Source: an uncultured Clostridia bacterium (GTDB lineage: Bacteria > Bacillota > Clostridia > Christensenellales > Borkfalkiaceae). From it: a stretch of 39,272 nucleotides of DNA. Every line of letters starts with the position of its first letter. Positions within the stretch are counted from its first letter, which is position 1. Below are positions 28,501 through 36,754 of this stretch, piece by piece. The stretch is from positions 1-39,272 of the forward strand of contig CANQNB010000003.1 of assembly GCA_947625065.1 (NCBI GenBank), given 5' to 3'. Under the pieces are notes generated by a model. That model saw only the letters and a program-made list of their open reading frames with translations, ran no database searches and had not been told where the DNA came from. Made by a program: the position numbers and the translations under genes.

Positions 28501-31393
28501 CGACGTTGCCATCGGGAAGGGTCCCCACGACTTCAACGCGGACCTTTTGCGCTGCCGCATTGAATACGAAGGACTTCGTGTAATTCTCCCACACTTCGGG
28601 AACGGGCGAGGAGAGATATTTGAGAGGGCTGAGTTCGATGACGAACTTCTCGATCTTCCATTCGAGGGTCGACTGCGCTTCGCCGACGAGCTTGTAGTTG
28701 GCGTCGTCTTTGAGGGCGACGGTGACCGTCGCGTTGTACGAACCCGCATCCTTCATGCTGTTTTCGGCATAGACGGGCTCCGTGAAGAGGGTCTCGTCTG
28801 CCGTCCAACCGTCTTTGAGGGCAACAGTCTGCATCTCCCCGTTGTAGGTGAAGGGAGCTTCGTAATCCCATGCGAGGTCGACGGTGACATCCTGCTGTGC
28901 GATGGTGACACTCACGGTCGCCTCGCGCACTTCGCCCGTCACCGTGTCGGTGGCTTTGACGGTGTACTCGCCCGAATCCTTGACTTCGGAGAGGGTGAGC
29001 GCGGCGGGATCGGTCGTGTCGAACAGGGCGCCGTCCTTATACCATTCATATGTATATTGCGCGTAGAGGACGCCCTTTGCCGCTGCCGTGAGGGTGTATT
29101 GCTTATCGGGAGCGTAGGTAACGCTGAGTTCGCTCTTTCCCTCCGCTTCGGCAGTGAGCTCGAAGTCGGTGATGGGGCTGAGACGAACGTTCTTTGCGGG
29201 CATCCCGCTCACGGGGACGACCTTGCCGTCCACGGGCGCGGCGTCTGCATCGTACCAGCCGAGGATGTCATATCCGTCGATCGCGGTACGGTTGGAGAGA
29301 ACTGCGACCGTCCCCTCGGTGGTGCCTGCGGGCAGGAAGCCTGCGCGCACCGTCTCGCCGTTCACGACATAGTCCACTTTGTAGACATCGGGAACGTTGA
29401 GCTCGAGATAGAGGTCGAGGTCGTATTGGGTGCGGTCGATCATCGCGGCGACGTGGGAGACAAGCTCGGCAAACGGGTCGAGACCGTGGTTCGTCAAAAC
29501 AGACTCGGCTTTGGCGAACACTCTTTCGAGGTCGAGGGTGAAGCTCCCGCTGTATGCGAACTTCTCGCCGTCGTACAGACCGTTGATGGTGCCGTCCTTC
29601 AGACGATCGGGGAGCATGTCATAGAGACGCTCTGCGTAGCCGATGAATCTGTCGTAATACTCGGCGACGACGCCCGACCCCGCGAGACGGTCGATCCAAT
29701 GGTAGATGTGTTCATTGAGGTTCTTGGAGGAAGGATCTTCGACGAGCTCTTTCACATACTCGACGTCGAACCTCGCCCAATCGACGCTCTTGACGGAATC
29801 GAGGAGCTTTTCCGCAAGCTCACGACCCTTCTCGGTGAAGGTCCCGAATCCGGGGAGATTGGTGGAGAGCCAGTCTTCGAACTCATACACGGTCATCGAC
29901 TGCAGCGTCTCGACCTTGGGAATGACGAAGTTGTAGAGCTTCTCGACGAGCCTGTAAATCTGCTCCTGCGTGAGCGTCCTGTCCGTCACTTTGTGGATGT
30001 AGGCGCCGAAGTACTCGTTGAGGACATCGGCATTGAGGGCATTGGCGAACCACTTCTGATAGTCGGGACGCTTGAGGAAGTCGATCAGTTGCTCGACCGT
30101 GTAGCTCTCGAACTTGTCGACGGCATAGTCGGGCGTCATCCCGAAGACGGAGAACACGAGGTTCTTCTGGTGGTCGGTGAAGCGGGGGGATTCGAGGAAC
30201 TTCGAGAAGACCTTCGTGATGAGCTGGGGCGCATCTGCCGTCACGGAGACACTGTGACCGTCGACGACGACGTCGAAGATGTCTGCGATGTAGGCAGCGG
30301 TCTCCTTGATGAGCCTGCCTTCGCCATAGAACCCGAAGGTGAAGCGGAAGTCGACGGTGCCGAACGTGGTGTCGAGTTCAGCCCACGTCGAGAACAGGTT
30401 GGTGAGGTCGTCCATCTCGGCGATCTCGCTCGGACGGGGGATGATGGAGAGGAGATGACGGAGCCCGGAGGGGGAGATCCCGCCATCGGGGGTGTAGACC
30501 GCCACGCCGTCAAAGGACGCGCCCTTGATCGACCTGAACAGATCCATCACGGAGAGGTCGAACTTTCCGCCGTTCTCGGAAGCCTGCTGGACGACGTCGT
30601 TGACCTTGTCGATCGCCTTGTCAGCCTCGCGCTCTTCCTTGACCTGCGCAACGAGGTCGGCGTTGAGGTCGTCTTTGAGTTCCTGCTTCGCCTCTTCCTC
30701 GGTCTTGCCCTGCGCCATTTTGTCTTGGATCTGCTGGGCATAGTCACCGTTTGCGAGGTTCTCCTCGAATACCCGGTCTGCCATGTTCTGGATGGCGCCG
30801 TCGACGATCGACTGGATGGCGCCGTCGAGCTTGTTATAGAACTCGACCTCGGCTTGTTCGTCCTCAAATTCCTTCCCGGAGAGATATTCCGAGACGGCAT
30901 ACTTGAGGAGGAAGTCGTATTCCCCATCGACGAACGCATCGAAGTTGTCGGTGTCGCTGAGGTGATCGGTGAGGTAGTCCATGTACCTCTGCGCATCGCC
31001 CCAGTCGAAATCGCTGAAGTCGGGCATCTCTGCGGGGAGATCTTCGGGCGTCCATGCGAGCGTCATTGCAGCGCCGGATGCACCGTTCTCCGGGAAGATA
31101 CTGCCGATCACGATCTCCCTAACAGCGGCGGTGATCGCGTCTGTAAAGACGGTGATGTCCCCTCTGTTCGCGGCAAGATAATCACGGTAGCCGCTGCTGA
31201 GGAGGACGGTCAACTCGTCCTCGGAATAGTCGATCGTGAAGAAGTTGCCCTTCTCCTGCGTTGTCGACCCGGCAGACGCGTCTTCTGCCTGCACCGTCTT
31301 GCGGATGCCGACGGCGGAAACGCCGAACAGCATGAGCACGACGGACAGAAGCACAAGGACCGCAAGCGTCAATTTTCTGCCAACTTGTTTCAT
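25580..31393 (-). CDS. Giant membrane-anchored surface protein (1937 aa): signal peptide, helical N-terminal region, tandem MBG/Ig-like beta repeats, C-terminal TM, Ala/Glu/Pro-rich linker, cytoplasmic domain
   Basis: N-terminal 'KLTLAVLVLLSVVLMLFGVSAVG'; repeats such as 'FTYNGEMQTV...TDAGDYTVEVTLLDADNYKLEGE'; TM 'TWLIVLLVLIAVLLLVALIVLIMF'; no LPXTG motif. Confidence 0.85.
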   Translation of the reverse strand: MKQVGRKLTLAVLVLLSVVLMLFGVSAVGIRKTVQAEDASAGSTTQEKGNFFTIDYSEDELTVLLSSGYRDYLAANRGDITVFTDAITAAVREIVIGSIFPENGASGAAMTLAWTPEDLPAEMPDFSDFDWGDAQRYMDYLTDHLSDTDNFDAFVDGEYDFLLKYAVSEYLSGKEFEDEQAEVEFYNKLDGAIQSIVDGAIQNMADRVFEENLANGDYAQQIQDKMAQGKTEEEAKQELKDDLNADLVAQVKEEREADKAIDKVNDVVQQASENGGKFDLSVMDLFRSIKGASFDGVAVYTPDGGISPSGLRHLLSIIPRPSEIAEMDDLTNLFSTWAELDTTFGTVDFRFTFGFYGEGRLIKETAAYIADIFDVVVDGHSVSVTADAPQLITKVFSKFLESPRFTDHQKNLVFSVFGMTPDYAVDKFESYTVEQLIDFLKRPDYQKWFANALNADVLNEYFGAYIHKVTDRTLTQEQIYRLVEKLYNFVIPKVETLQSMTVYEFEDWLSTNLPGFGTFTEKGRELAEKLLDSVKSVDWARFDVEYVKELVEDPSSKNLNEHIYHWIDRLAGSGVVAEYYDRFIGYAERLYDMLPDRLKDGTINGLYDGEKFAYSGSFTLDLERVFAKAESVLTNHGLDPFAELVSHVAAMIDRTQYDLDLYLELNVPDVYKVDYVVNGETVRAGFLPAGTTEGTVAVLSNRTAIDGYDILGWYDADAAPVDGKVVPVSGMPAKNVRLSPITDFELTAEAEGKSELSVTYAPDKQYTLTAAAKGVLYAQYTYEWYKDGALFDTTDPAALTLSEVKDSGEYTVKATDTVTGEVREATVSVTIAQQDVTVDLAWDYEAPFTYNGEMQTVALKDGWTADETLFTEPVYAENSMKDAGSYNATVTVALKDDANYKLVGEAQSTLEWKIEKFVIELSPLKYLSSPVPEVWENYTKSFVFNAAAQKVRVEVVGTLPDGNVVTNLTDEQTDAGAYTLTPVIGEAFTKNYAFKEEYTFSWTIDQFVIKLEGLVDAEGKAVAPFDYTGDEITVDVKIANEADLPENREDVLKVEGNTATDAGDYTVEVTLLDADNYKLEGETSYAWKINKVTATVDASKFALPADGYTYNHDEQTAELTYTGDFEDLLQITYEGNKQTDAGKDYHLTAKISLTQEAAKNYVLACEGKDNNEHFTSFENGVLTLEFDWEIKKAKLPSATTPEAWKNGFTFTYDGTTDFRSQVENAFGFKDDDRYQLLPFEYKKGETVVTELKDVGVYTAKGTITAKDPDNYEIENADSEGKVSYETTVNIQAQPDLLIDMQGVTWLVNGEPVDVPSFTYSGSKIEVSLSFPAGFAEENKTKIGAIKIAKDGAEVSEIVDAGTYNVHFEPATTPGVKNNNLIDFTITVAKKVITAQVTMPEAEREKKWTGEPIEFTVQVLSDDLDKIDYTPKTFTETNEGEHTKTITLSVKAEYANNYQLEKTQFDVTVKIVKDGGPVTPPEPEEGKKWTLGDVTVQEKEKGTVPEGYEAKAGTQPLTDAQQKAIKDAIEKKFGGKYDVKFGTAYDIHFEDAEGAEQTVNGKFIVRLPIPEELRSYPAERLAVIHIGDDASVEIVPGSTRDGDYMQFETDGFSLYLVVGFETATATTGGAGMTWLIVLLVLIAVLLLVALIVLIMFTVKVKVPEKVAAEQPAEVLAEPERPVEELTESEEPAAEEAPAEEAAAEQPAAEEAPAEEAAPAAPAVPFGVTAEEEELAPVVVPEEKMTVYDRSFTARLSQAEEPAPTYYNELKNYILSYKFVRSRVSWNYDSFNKGRDKIAKLQFKGKSLFLYVALDPDDLDPKFHHKSVADVAKYADVPTKLKVRSPRSLKYAKMLIDLVMEKFGIEQGDEIPNDIYKLPYKSTEQLTRDGEIKQKEVDAPAFWNMDAYDVIENSPALPEVTEEDLKLTEDEGSAETPEE
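26250..26334. repeat. Imperfect 40-bp direct repeat (period 45 bp) encoding the EEAPAEEA-type linker
   Basis: 26250-26289 and 26295-26334 differ at about 3 positions. Confidence 0.75.
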
Positions 31394-31541
31394 ACAACAC
31401 TTCTCCCTTTAATATTTCTCAAATCTATCCGAAAACGGCGGCGCCGCGCTTGGCTTCATCCGCCCGTTTTTCGCGCTTTGAGGGGGAATGGGACACATCC
31501 TCCTCCCCCTTGTCAACTCATGAAACTATTTTACGACTACT

Positions 31542-31570
31542 ATAATACAGCGTTTTTTTCGTTCTGTCAA
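31542..31570 (-). promoter_or_regulatory. Promoter TTGACA-17-TATTAT for the 1937-aa gene, with about 140-nt leader
   Basis: -10 at 31542-31547, -35 at 31565-31570. Confidence 0.75.
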
Positions 31571-31641
31571 GGCTTCTTCGACAAAAAAACCGCAATATAT
31601 CATGGCTTTTTGCACAAAATTGTAAGATTTTGGCAGGTTCT

Positions 31642-34600
31642 TCAATCTTCTTGACGTTTTTCGGCATCTCCTGCCTGCGGAGCAGGTTCGAGAACGTCCT
31701 CCCCGCCCGTTTCATCCACACAGGGGGCGGGTGTTTCCCCGGATGACGCAGGGATGGGCGGTGCGATCCCGCCGCCGTCGGCTGTCCCATTGTCCTCTTC
31801 CGCCTGCACGGGTGCGGGTGAAACGGGAGACGGGGCTGCATCCCCGACGTTGGGGACGGCGTTGGAGTGGTACGCCTCGGCTGCGGGCGCCGCCTCCCCC
31901 TCCTCGTGTGCACCGAAGATGGGGTAATATGCGCCGTATTTCCTCTCCGCAGCCTCCATTTCGGCGCGGATCCTGCGCACGATCGCCTCGTCGAGCCCCT
32001 CCTCGGAGAACGCGGGCTGCTCTGTGAAAGAGGGTTCCGCCACGGGAGAGGTCCCGACCGCGGGAGAAGGTATCTCTTCGGGAGAAGTTGTCTCTGCGGG
32101 CGCGGGCGCCTCCCCGTCCTCGGACATGGGTGCCTCGTCCACGATTTCTGCGGGCTGTGTTTCGGACATGGGTGCCTCCTCTGCGGTCTTTTCCGCTGCC
32201 TTGCGCGCGGCGAGCGCGCGCTTCTTGCGCCGTCTCAGCACGATGATGAGCACGATGAGGAACACGACCAGCACGGCGAAGACGGAGAGCGCGATGGGCG
32301 CGGCGACGCGGGCGACCCTGAGGATGCGGTTGAGGTCGGACTCGGGGATGACTTCCTCGGGCAGCTCCTCTGCCACGAAGACGGCGTTGAATTCGGCGTC
32401 TCCCGTCACGGTGCCGAGCTCGGCGTCCCAGCCGTCAAAGCGGTAGCTGTAGGTGTCGTCAGACGCCTTGTAGGGGGCGGGCGGCGACTCGATCTGTTCG
32501 CCGTAGCGGTACGTCCGCGTGTAGACGACCTTCCCGTCCGCCTTGAAGCGTACGGTATATTGATGATATTCACAAACCGCGCCGACGGTGACTCCGCCGC
32601 GGGGCATCACGAAGCTGAGGTCCTCGCCGAGCTCGACGTCGGAGCCGTCGGAGGCGCGCACGTACAACCGGTCGAGATACATGCCCACGGGCGCTTCCCC
32701 TACCGTGAGGGTGACCTTCTCCCCTCTTCTCGCAAGCTCCGTGCTTGCCTCGATCGATACGGATCCGGAGGACACGATCCCGACATGGTACATGGGAAAG
32801 AGCTCATAGGTGCACCCGGGGCGCATGCGGAAGACGAGCCTTCCCGCCTCGTCGAAGGAAAAGTAGACGCTCGGCTCCGCCTCGGATCGGGTGGGCGAAA
32901 TCTCGCGCAGGTAGAGGTTGGTGCGGTCGAATTCCCCGCCGATGACGAGCTCCGCCGTGCAGTTCTCGGGGAAGATCTCCCCCTCCTCGCCATAGAGACG
33001 GAACTCATAGCGGAAGGAGGACGCGCCCGTCATGGAGGCGGCAAAGGAGAACTGCCCGACGCCCGCTTCCGCCCCGTTGAAGACAGCTTCGGCGGAGAAG
33101 CTCACCGTTCCGTTGGAGAAGCGGACGGTCGCGCCGACGTTCTTCTCCGCAGAGAGGGCGAAGAGCCCGCCGATGTCGAGCGTCTGCGCGGAGAGGGCGG
33201 TGCAATCGGCGACGTAGCCCTCGTCCGTCATGGTCACCGTGCCGCCTCCTGCAAGGAGGCGTTCGCGGTACTGCGCCGTATACATCTTGTCCTCCGTCGC
33301 GGGCACGACGGCGCTGTCCCACCCCGTAAAGGTATACGATCTGAGGAGGTCGGCGGAGCGGTCGACGTTCTCGGGGGGAACGGGGAGATCGCCCTTCCAG
33401 ACGGACTGCGATGTGACCGAGCCGTTCACCGACCAGCTGATGACGCAGCTCGCCTCGAAGACCGCCATGTAGTGCGCTCCGTTCACCGTCATGGGGACGA
33501 TCTTGCTGTCCCAACCGACAAAGCGGTACTGCCGCACCCCTTCGCCCGCCTTGACGAGCGGGGCATAGGCGTTTTCATCGTAGCGGGGGGTCTCGCCGAA
33601 CAGGCAGGTCCCCTCGTAGTCGACGCCGTTGACCGTCCAAACCACGGGGTAGGCATTGGGCGTCCTGCTGTAATGGGGAATGAGGTGCACCTCGCTCACG
33701 TCCTTGGGGACGGCGAAGTGGTTGAGGTCGACGACGGTGTCGGGTTCCTCACGGAGCGCCCAGCCGTCAAAGGTGCAGGTGTACCCCGTCTCACTGCGGG
33801 CGGGGACGATGTGGTCGGGCGAGGGAACATAGGAGCCGATCTCGGCTTCTTCCACCGAATATTCCGCCTCCTCCGCACGCCTGTGGAAGTAGACGCTGAC
33901 GATCTGCGCGTTGCGGAAATATTTGACGACGGTCGTGCGCACGCGGTATACAAATGGTTGCGTGAGGGGCTCGCGGAAGGTGATCTCCTCCCCGAGCGCA
34001 GAGGAGAGCGCGCTTTCCTCCTCCGTGGGCGAATAGGGCTTGGGAGACTCGCCCGGAAGAGGGGGTTCCTCGGGCATGGTAGGCTCGTTTACCGTCTCGG
34101 GCGGCTCCCCCACGGGAGAAACGGGCGTGGGCGCAACGGGCTCTGCGGGGCGCTGCGGATAGGTCGGCTCCTCGACGGGATCGGGCGCCGTCGGCTTATC
34201 CGGGAGGTTGGGATACCCCCCATCGAGCGGGGCGGCAAGGTCCCTGTCTGTCAGGACTCCGTCCGCGCCGAGAATGGCGGCAGGGGTGCGCTTGGAGGAG
34301 GGACCGCCGATCTTGTAATCGGCACCGAAATCCGCCGCCTCGGGGCTCTTCCTCCCCGTCTGCTGGTCCCTGTACTTGTAGTAGTTGGCGACGGGCTCAT
34401 CGTCGAGGGCGTTGCAGAGGTAGTAGAGCTGGGCGAGCATGATCTCGAACTGCTCGGTGCGGTCATATTCGCGCACCTTTCCGCGCACGATCTGGAACCC
34501 GTGGTAGAGGTAGTCGAGGCAGCGGAAGAGGTTGTTGAAGTTGAGGCTGAGCTGCTCCTGCGCGCCGATGTAGAAGGAATAGCGCGCCTCGTCCGTGTCG

Positions 34601-35700
34601 AGAAGAAGGAGCTGATTGAGCAAACGGCGCAGGTTGATGGTCGTGTCCTTGGCGAGGTTGATCACCCTCTCCTCCGCGCCTGCGATGATGAGCGCCTGCG
34701 AATTGGCGAGCACCTGCGTGACGGAATTGCCGAGAATGGCGCTGCTGAGCGTGCGTTTGAGGCTGGTCGCGGGGCGGGAGATGTAGGCGAGCATGTCGAG
34801 CTGGTAGATCGCCGTCTGCGCCTCCAAGGAGGAGGTCGACGCCTCGTACTCCTTCATCTTCTGCTCGTACTGCCTCTTCTCGGAGAGGTACTCCTGATAG
34901 CGCTGCATGTCCTTTTCGTACTGCGCGTAGAGGGCGCCGTAGCCGTCGAACCCCGCCTTATCTTTGAGGTACTGCTCCAATTTCTTTTGGTACGCCTCGT
35001 ACTCCGCGTTCTTGCGCTGCCATGCCGCAAGCGCCGTGAGGTAGGAGGAATACGCCTCCCTCTCCGCGCGGTAGACCTCCATCGCGGCAAGGTAGTCGTC
35101 GTATTTTTGCTTTGCGGCGTTGTACTGCGCGAGGGCGGATTCGTACCGCGCCTGCTCCTGTTTGAGTTTTGCCGCAGCCTCCTGCGCCGCCCCATAGGCG
35201 AGGTTGAGGAAGGCGGAGATGTCCTCCGCGCCGACCGAAAAGCTCGTTTCATACTCGACGGAGACGGTGTCGCCGTCCTCCGCGCCGACCTGCTTTGTCA
35301 GCGTATATTGCCCCCCCTCCGCGGACATGGGGATACCGTCCGCTGTCACGGGGGTCCAAGTGACGGTGCTGCGGTTGATCGCATCATAGGAGAGGGCTTC
35401 CGCCGAAACGGTGAGCGTCTCCCCGTCGATGTCGGTGTGGACGTTGGACGAGGGGATGGAGGAGCTGTACGTCAGCAGAAAATCGCCGTGCGAAGCGAGG
35501 TAGTCCCTCTCCGCGTCGCAAAGAGGGGCGCCGAGATAGGAGGAAAGGACGTCGGAAGCGAGCACGCGGGTGTGACCGACATCCCCCGCACGGGCGAATT
35601 GATAGGAGACTGCGCTCTCCGCAGCCGCCGGGATGGGCTGTTCGAACGCAAACAGGGCGCAGAGCGAAAGGGAAGCCGCAAGCAGTGCAATTTTTTTCAT
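31642..35700 (-). CDS. Membrane-anchored surface protein (1352 aa): signal peptide, 17-residue aromatic helical repeats, helical head, proline-rich segment, InlB-type (Listeria-Bacteroides) repeats, TM, cytoplasmic tail
   Basis: N-terminal 'MKKIALLAASLSLCALFAFEQPIPAAAES'; 'YRFVGWDSKIV', 'YTFTGWDSAVV', 'YRFDGWDAEL' repeats; TM 'IALSVFAVLVVFLIVLIIVLRRRKKR'. Confidence 0.87.
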   Translation of the reverse strand: MKKIALLAASLSLCALFAFEQPIPAAAESAVSYQFARAGDVGHTRVLASDVLSSYLGAPLCDAERDYLASHGDFLLTYSSSIPSSNVHTDIDGETLTVSAEALSYDAINRSTVTWTPVTADGIPMSAEGGQYTLTKQVGAEDGDTVSVEYETSFSVGAEDISAFLNLAYGAAQEAAAKLKQEQARYESALAQYNAAKQKYDDYLAAMEVYRAEREAYSSYLTALAAWQRKNAEYEAYQKKLEQYLKDKAGFDGYGALYAQYEKDMQRYQEYLSEKRQYEQKMKEYEASTSSLEAQTAIYQLDMLAYISRPATSLKRTLSSAILGNSVTQVLANSQALIIAGAEERVINLAKDTTINLRRLLNQLLLLDTDEARYSFYIGAQEQLSLNFNNLFRCLDYLYHGFQIVRGKVREYDRTEQFEIMLAQLYYLCNALDDEPVANYYKYRDQQTGRKSPEAADFGADYKIGGPSSKRTPAAILGADGVLTDRDLAAPLDGGYPNLPDKPTAPDPVEEPTYPQRPAEPVAPTPVSPVGEPPETVNEPTMPEEPPLPGESPKPYSPTEEESALSSALGEEITFREPLTQPFVYRVRTTVVKYFRNAQIVSVYFHRRAEEAEYSVEEAEIGSYVPSPDHIVPARSETGYTCTFDGWALREEPDTVVDLNHFAVPKDVSEVHLIPHYSRTPNAYPVVWTVNGVDYEGTCLFGETPRYDENAYAPLVKAGEGVRQYRFVGWDSKIVPMTVNGAHYMAVFEASCVISWSVNGSVTSQSVWKGDLPVPPENVDRSADLLRSYTFTGWDSAVVPATEDKMYTAQYRERLLAGGGTVTMTDEGYVADCTALSAQTLDIGGLFALSAEKNVGATVRFSNGTVSFSAEAVFNGAEAGVGQFSFAASMTGASSFRYEFRLYGEEGEIFPENCTAELVIGGEFDRTNLYLREISPTRSEAEPSVYFSFDEAGRLVFRMRPGCTYELFPMYHVGIVSSGSVSIEASTELARRGEKVTLTVGEAPVGMYLDRLYVRASDGSDVELGEDLSFVMPRGGVTVGAVCEYHQYTVRFKADGKVVYTRTYRYGEQIESPPAPYKASDDTYSYRFDGWDAELGTVTGDAEFNAVFVAEELPEEVIPESDLNRILRVARVAAPIALSVFAVLVVFLIVLIIVLRRRKKRALAARKAAEKTAEEAPMSETQPAEIVDEAPMSEDGEAPAPAETTSPEEIPSPAVGTSPVAEPSFTEQPAFSEEGLDEAIVRRIRAEMEAAERKYGAYYPIFGAHEEGEAAPAAEAYHSNAVPNVGDAAPSPVSPAPVQAEEDNGTADGGGIAPPIPASSGETPAPCVDETGGEDVLEPAPQAGDAEKRQED

Positions 35701-35728
35701 CGCAATACCTCGGAATTGGATTAGCCCT

Positions 35729-35757
35729 ATTATATCACACTTTATCTATGAAATCAA
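35729..35757 (-). promoter_or_regulatory. Promoter TTGATT-17-TATAAT for the 1352-aa gene
   Basis: -10 at 35729-35734, -35 at 35752-35757; GAGGT ribosome-binding site. Confidence 0.78.
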
Positions 35758-35803
35758 GTATATTTTATACCGTCGTTCGAATGTGAATTTTGGCAAAAAA
35801 AGA

Positions 35804-35827
35804 GGGATGTACCCCGCGGTACACCCC
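35804..35827 (-). terminator. Rho-independent terminator after the ABC exporter (GGGGTGTACC-loop-GGTACATCCC then TCTTTTTTT)
   Basis: 10-bp stem with one G-U wobble and U-tract on minus strand. Confidence 0.9.
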
Positions 35828-35841
35828 ACCCATCTCTGCGT

Positions 35842-36753
35842 TTACCGTCTGCGCGAGCGCACGGCGACGATCGCGGCGAACCCTCCGAGCAGGAGGAGGC
35901 AGGTTCCCACAACGATGAGGATCATCGCCCAGTGCGGCATCTGCGTGCCGAACACGTAGAGATTGCCGTCGAAGGCGTCCATGAGCGCCTTCCCCGCCTC
36001 CGCCGTCATGCCGTCTGCCATGAGCGCGTCGACATAGTCCCCCATAAAATGCGCCCGCAGAATGCCCACACTGTACGTTCCGGGGAAGAAGCCGAGGAGG
36101 TTGCGGAGGGGCGCGGCGAACTGCGAGAGCGGCATATACGCCCCGCAGAGAAAGCCATAGAGAGAGGAAACGAGAGAGGAGATCGCGGACATGCCCCCCT
36201 GCGATGAGATGAAACTCTCAAGAACCCCCGCGACCAGCGTCCCGAAAAGCACGCTGAGGAAAATGTCTGAAACGATGAGGAGCACGCTCTTTGCGGTGAG
36301 GTACCAGCCCACGGCGCCGAGGTAGACAAAGCCGAGCGCGAGGACGGCAAACATCACGATCAGCGTGACGATGTAGTTGGCGATAAAGTAGCTCAGAGAG
36401 AGGGTAACGCTGCTTACGGGCGACACCGTGAGGTCGCGGACCGTCCCATCCGCGCGGTCGCTCACCATCACCGCATTGGAGCAGACGGCGACGGTCACCG
36501 AGCACACGGCGAGGATGGAGGAGAGCAGCCATGCGCCCGCGAGCCCCTCCACCTGCCGCTGCGAGACGGGTTCGAAGGCGAAGAGCTCGAAGATCCCCTC
36601 GAAGGAATTCAGATAGACGGCACGCAGGAAGGTCACGTAGAGAACGAGCAAGATGAGCGGCGTCAGAAGGGAGACAAAGAAGAGGATTTTGTCCTTGAAA
36701 TAGCACGCCATGTTGCGGCGCACGAGCGCGATGAGTTTTTTGATCTCGGTCAT
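35842..36753 (-). CDS. ABC-2 type transporter permease
   Basis: Six hydrophobic segments, 'VMVSDRADGTVRDLTVSPVS', 'LLGFFPGTYSVGILRAHFMGD'; paired with ATPase gene. Confidence 0.9.
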   Translation of the reverse strand: MTEIKKLIALVRRNMACYFKDKILFFVSLLTPLILLVLYVTFLRAVYLNSFEGIFELFAFEPVSQRQVEGLAGAWLLSSILAVCSVTVAVCSNAVMVSDRADGTVRDLTVSPVSSVTLSLSYFIANYIVTLIVMFAVLALGFVYLGAVGWYLTAKSVLLIVSDIFLSVLFGTLVAGVLESFISSQGGMSAISSLVSSLYGFLCGAYMPLSQFAAPLRNLLGFFPGTYSVGILRAHFMGDYVDALMADGMTAEAGKALMDAFDGNLYVFGTQMPHWAMILIVVGTCLLLLGGFAAIVAVRSRRR

Positions 36754-36754
36754 G

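Noticed and set aside
25484-31654. 2056-aa plus-strand ORF opposite the giant surface gene
   Set aside because: Mirror ORF from GC-rich codon bias; low-complexity translation, no ribosome-binding site, and the minus strand encodes a coherent signal-peptide/repeat/TM protein.
31867-35724. 1285-aa plus-strand ORF opposite the 1352-aa gene
   Set aside because: Antisense artefact; Gly/Arg/Asp/Val-rich translation without domains, while the minus strand has clear architecture.
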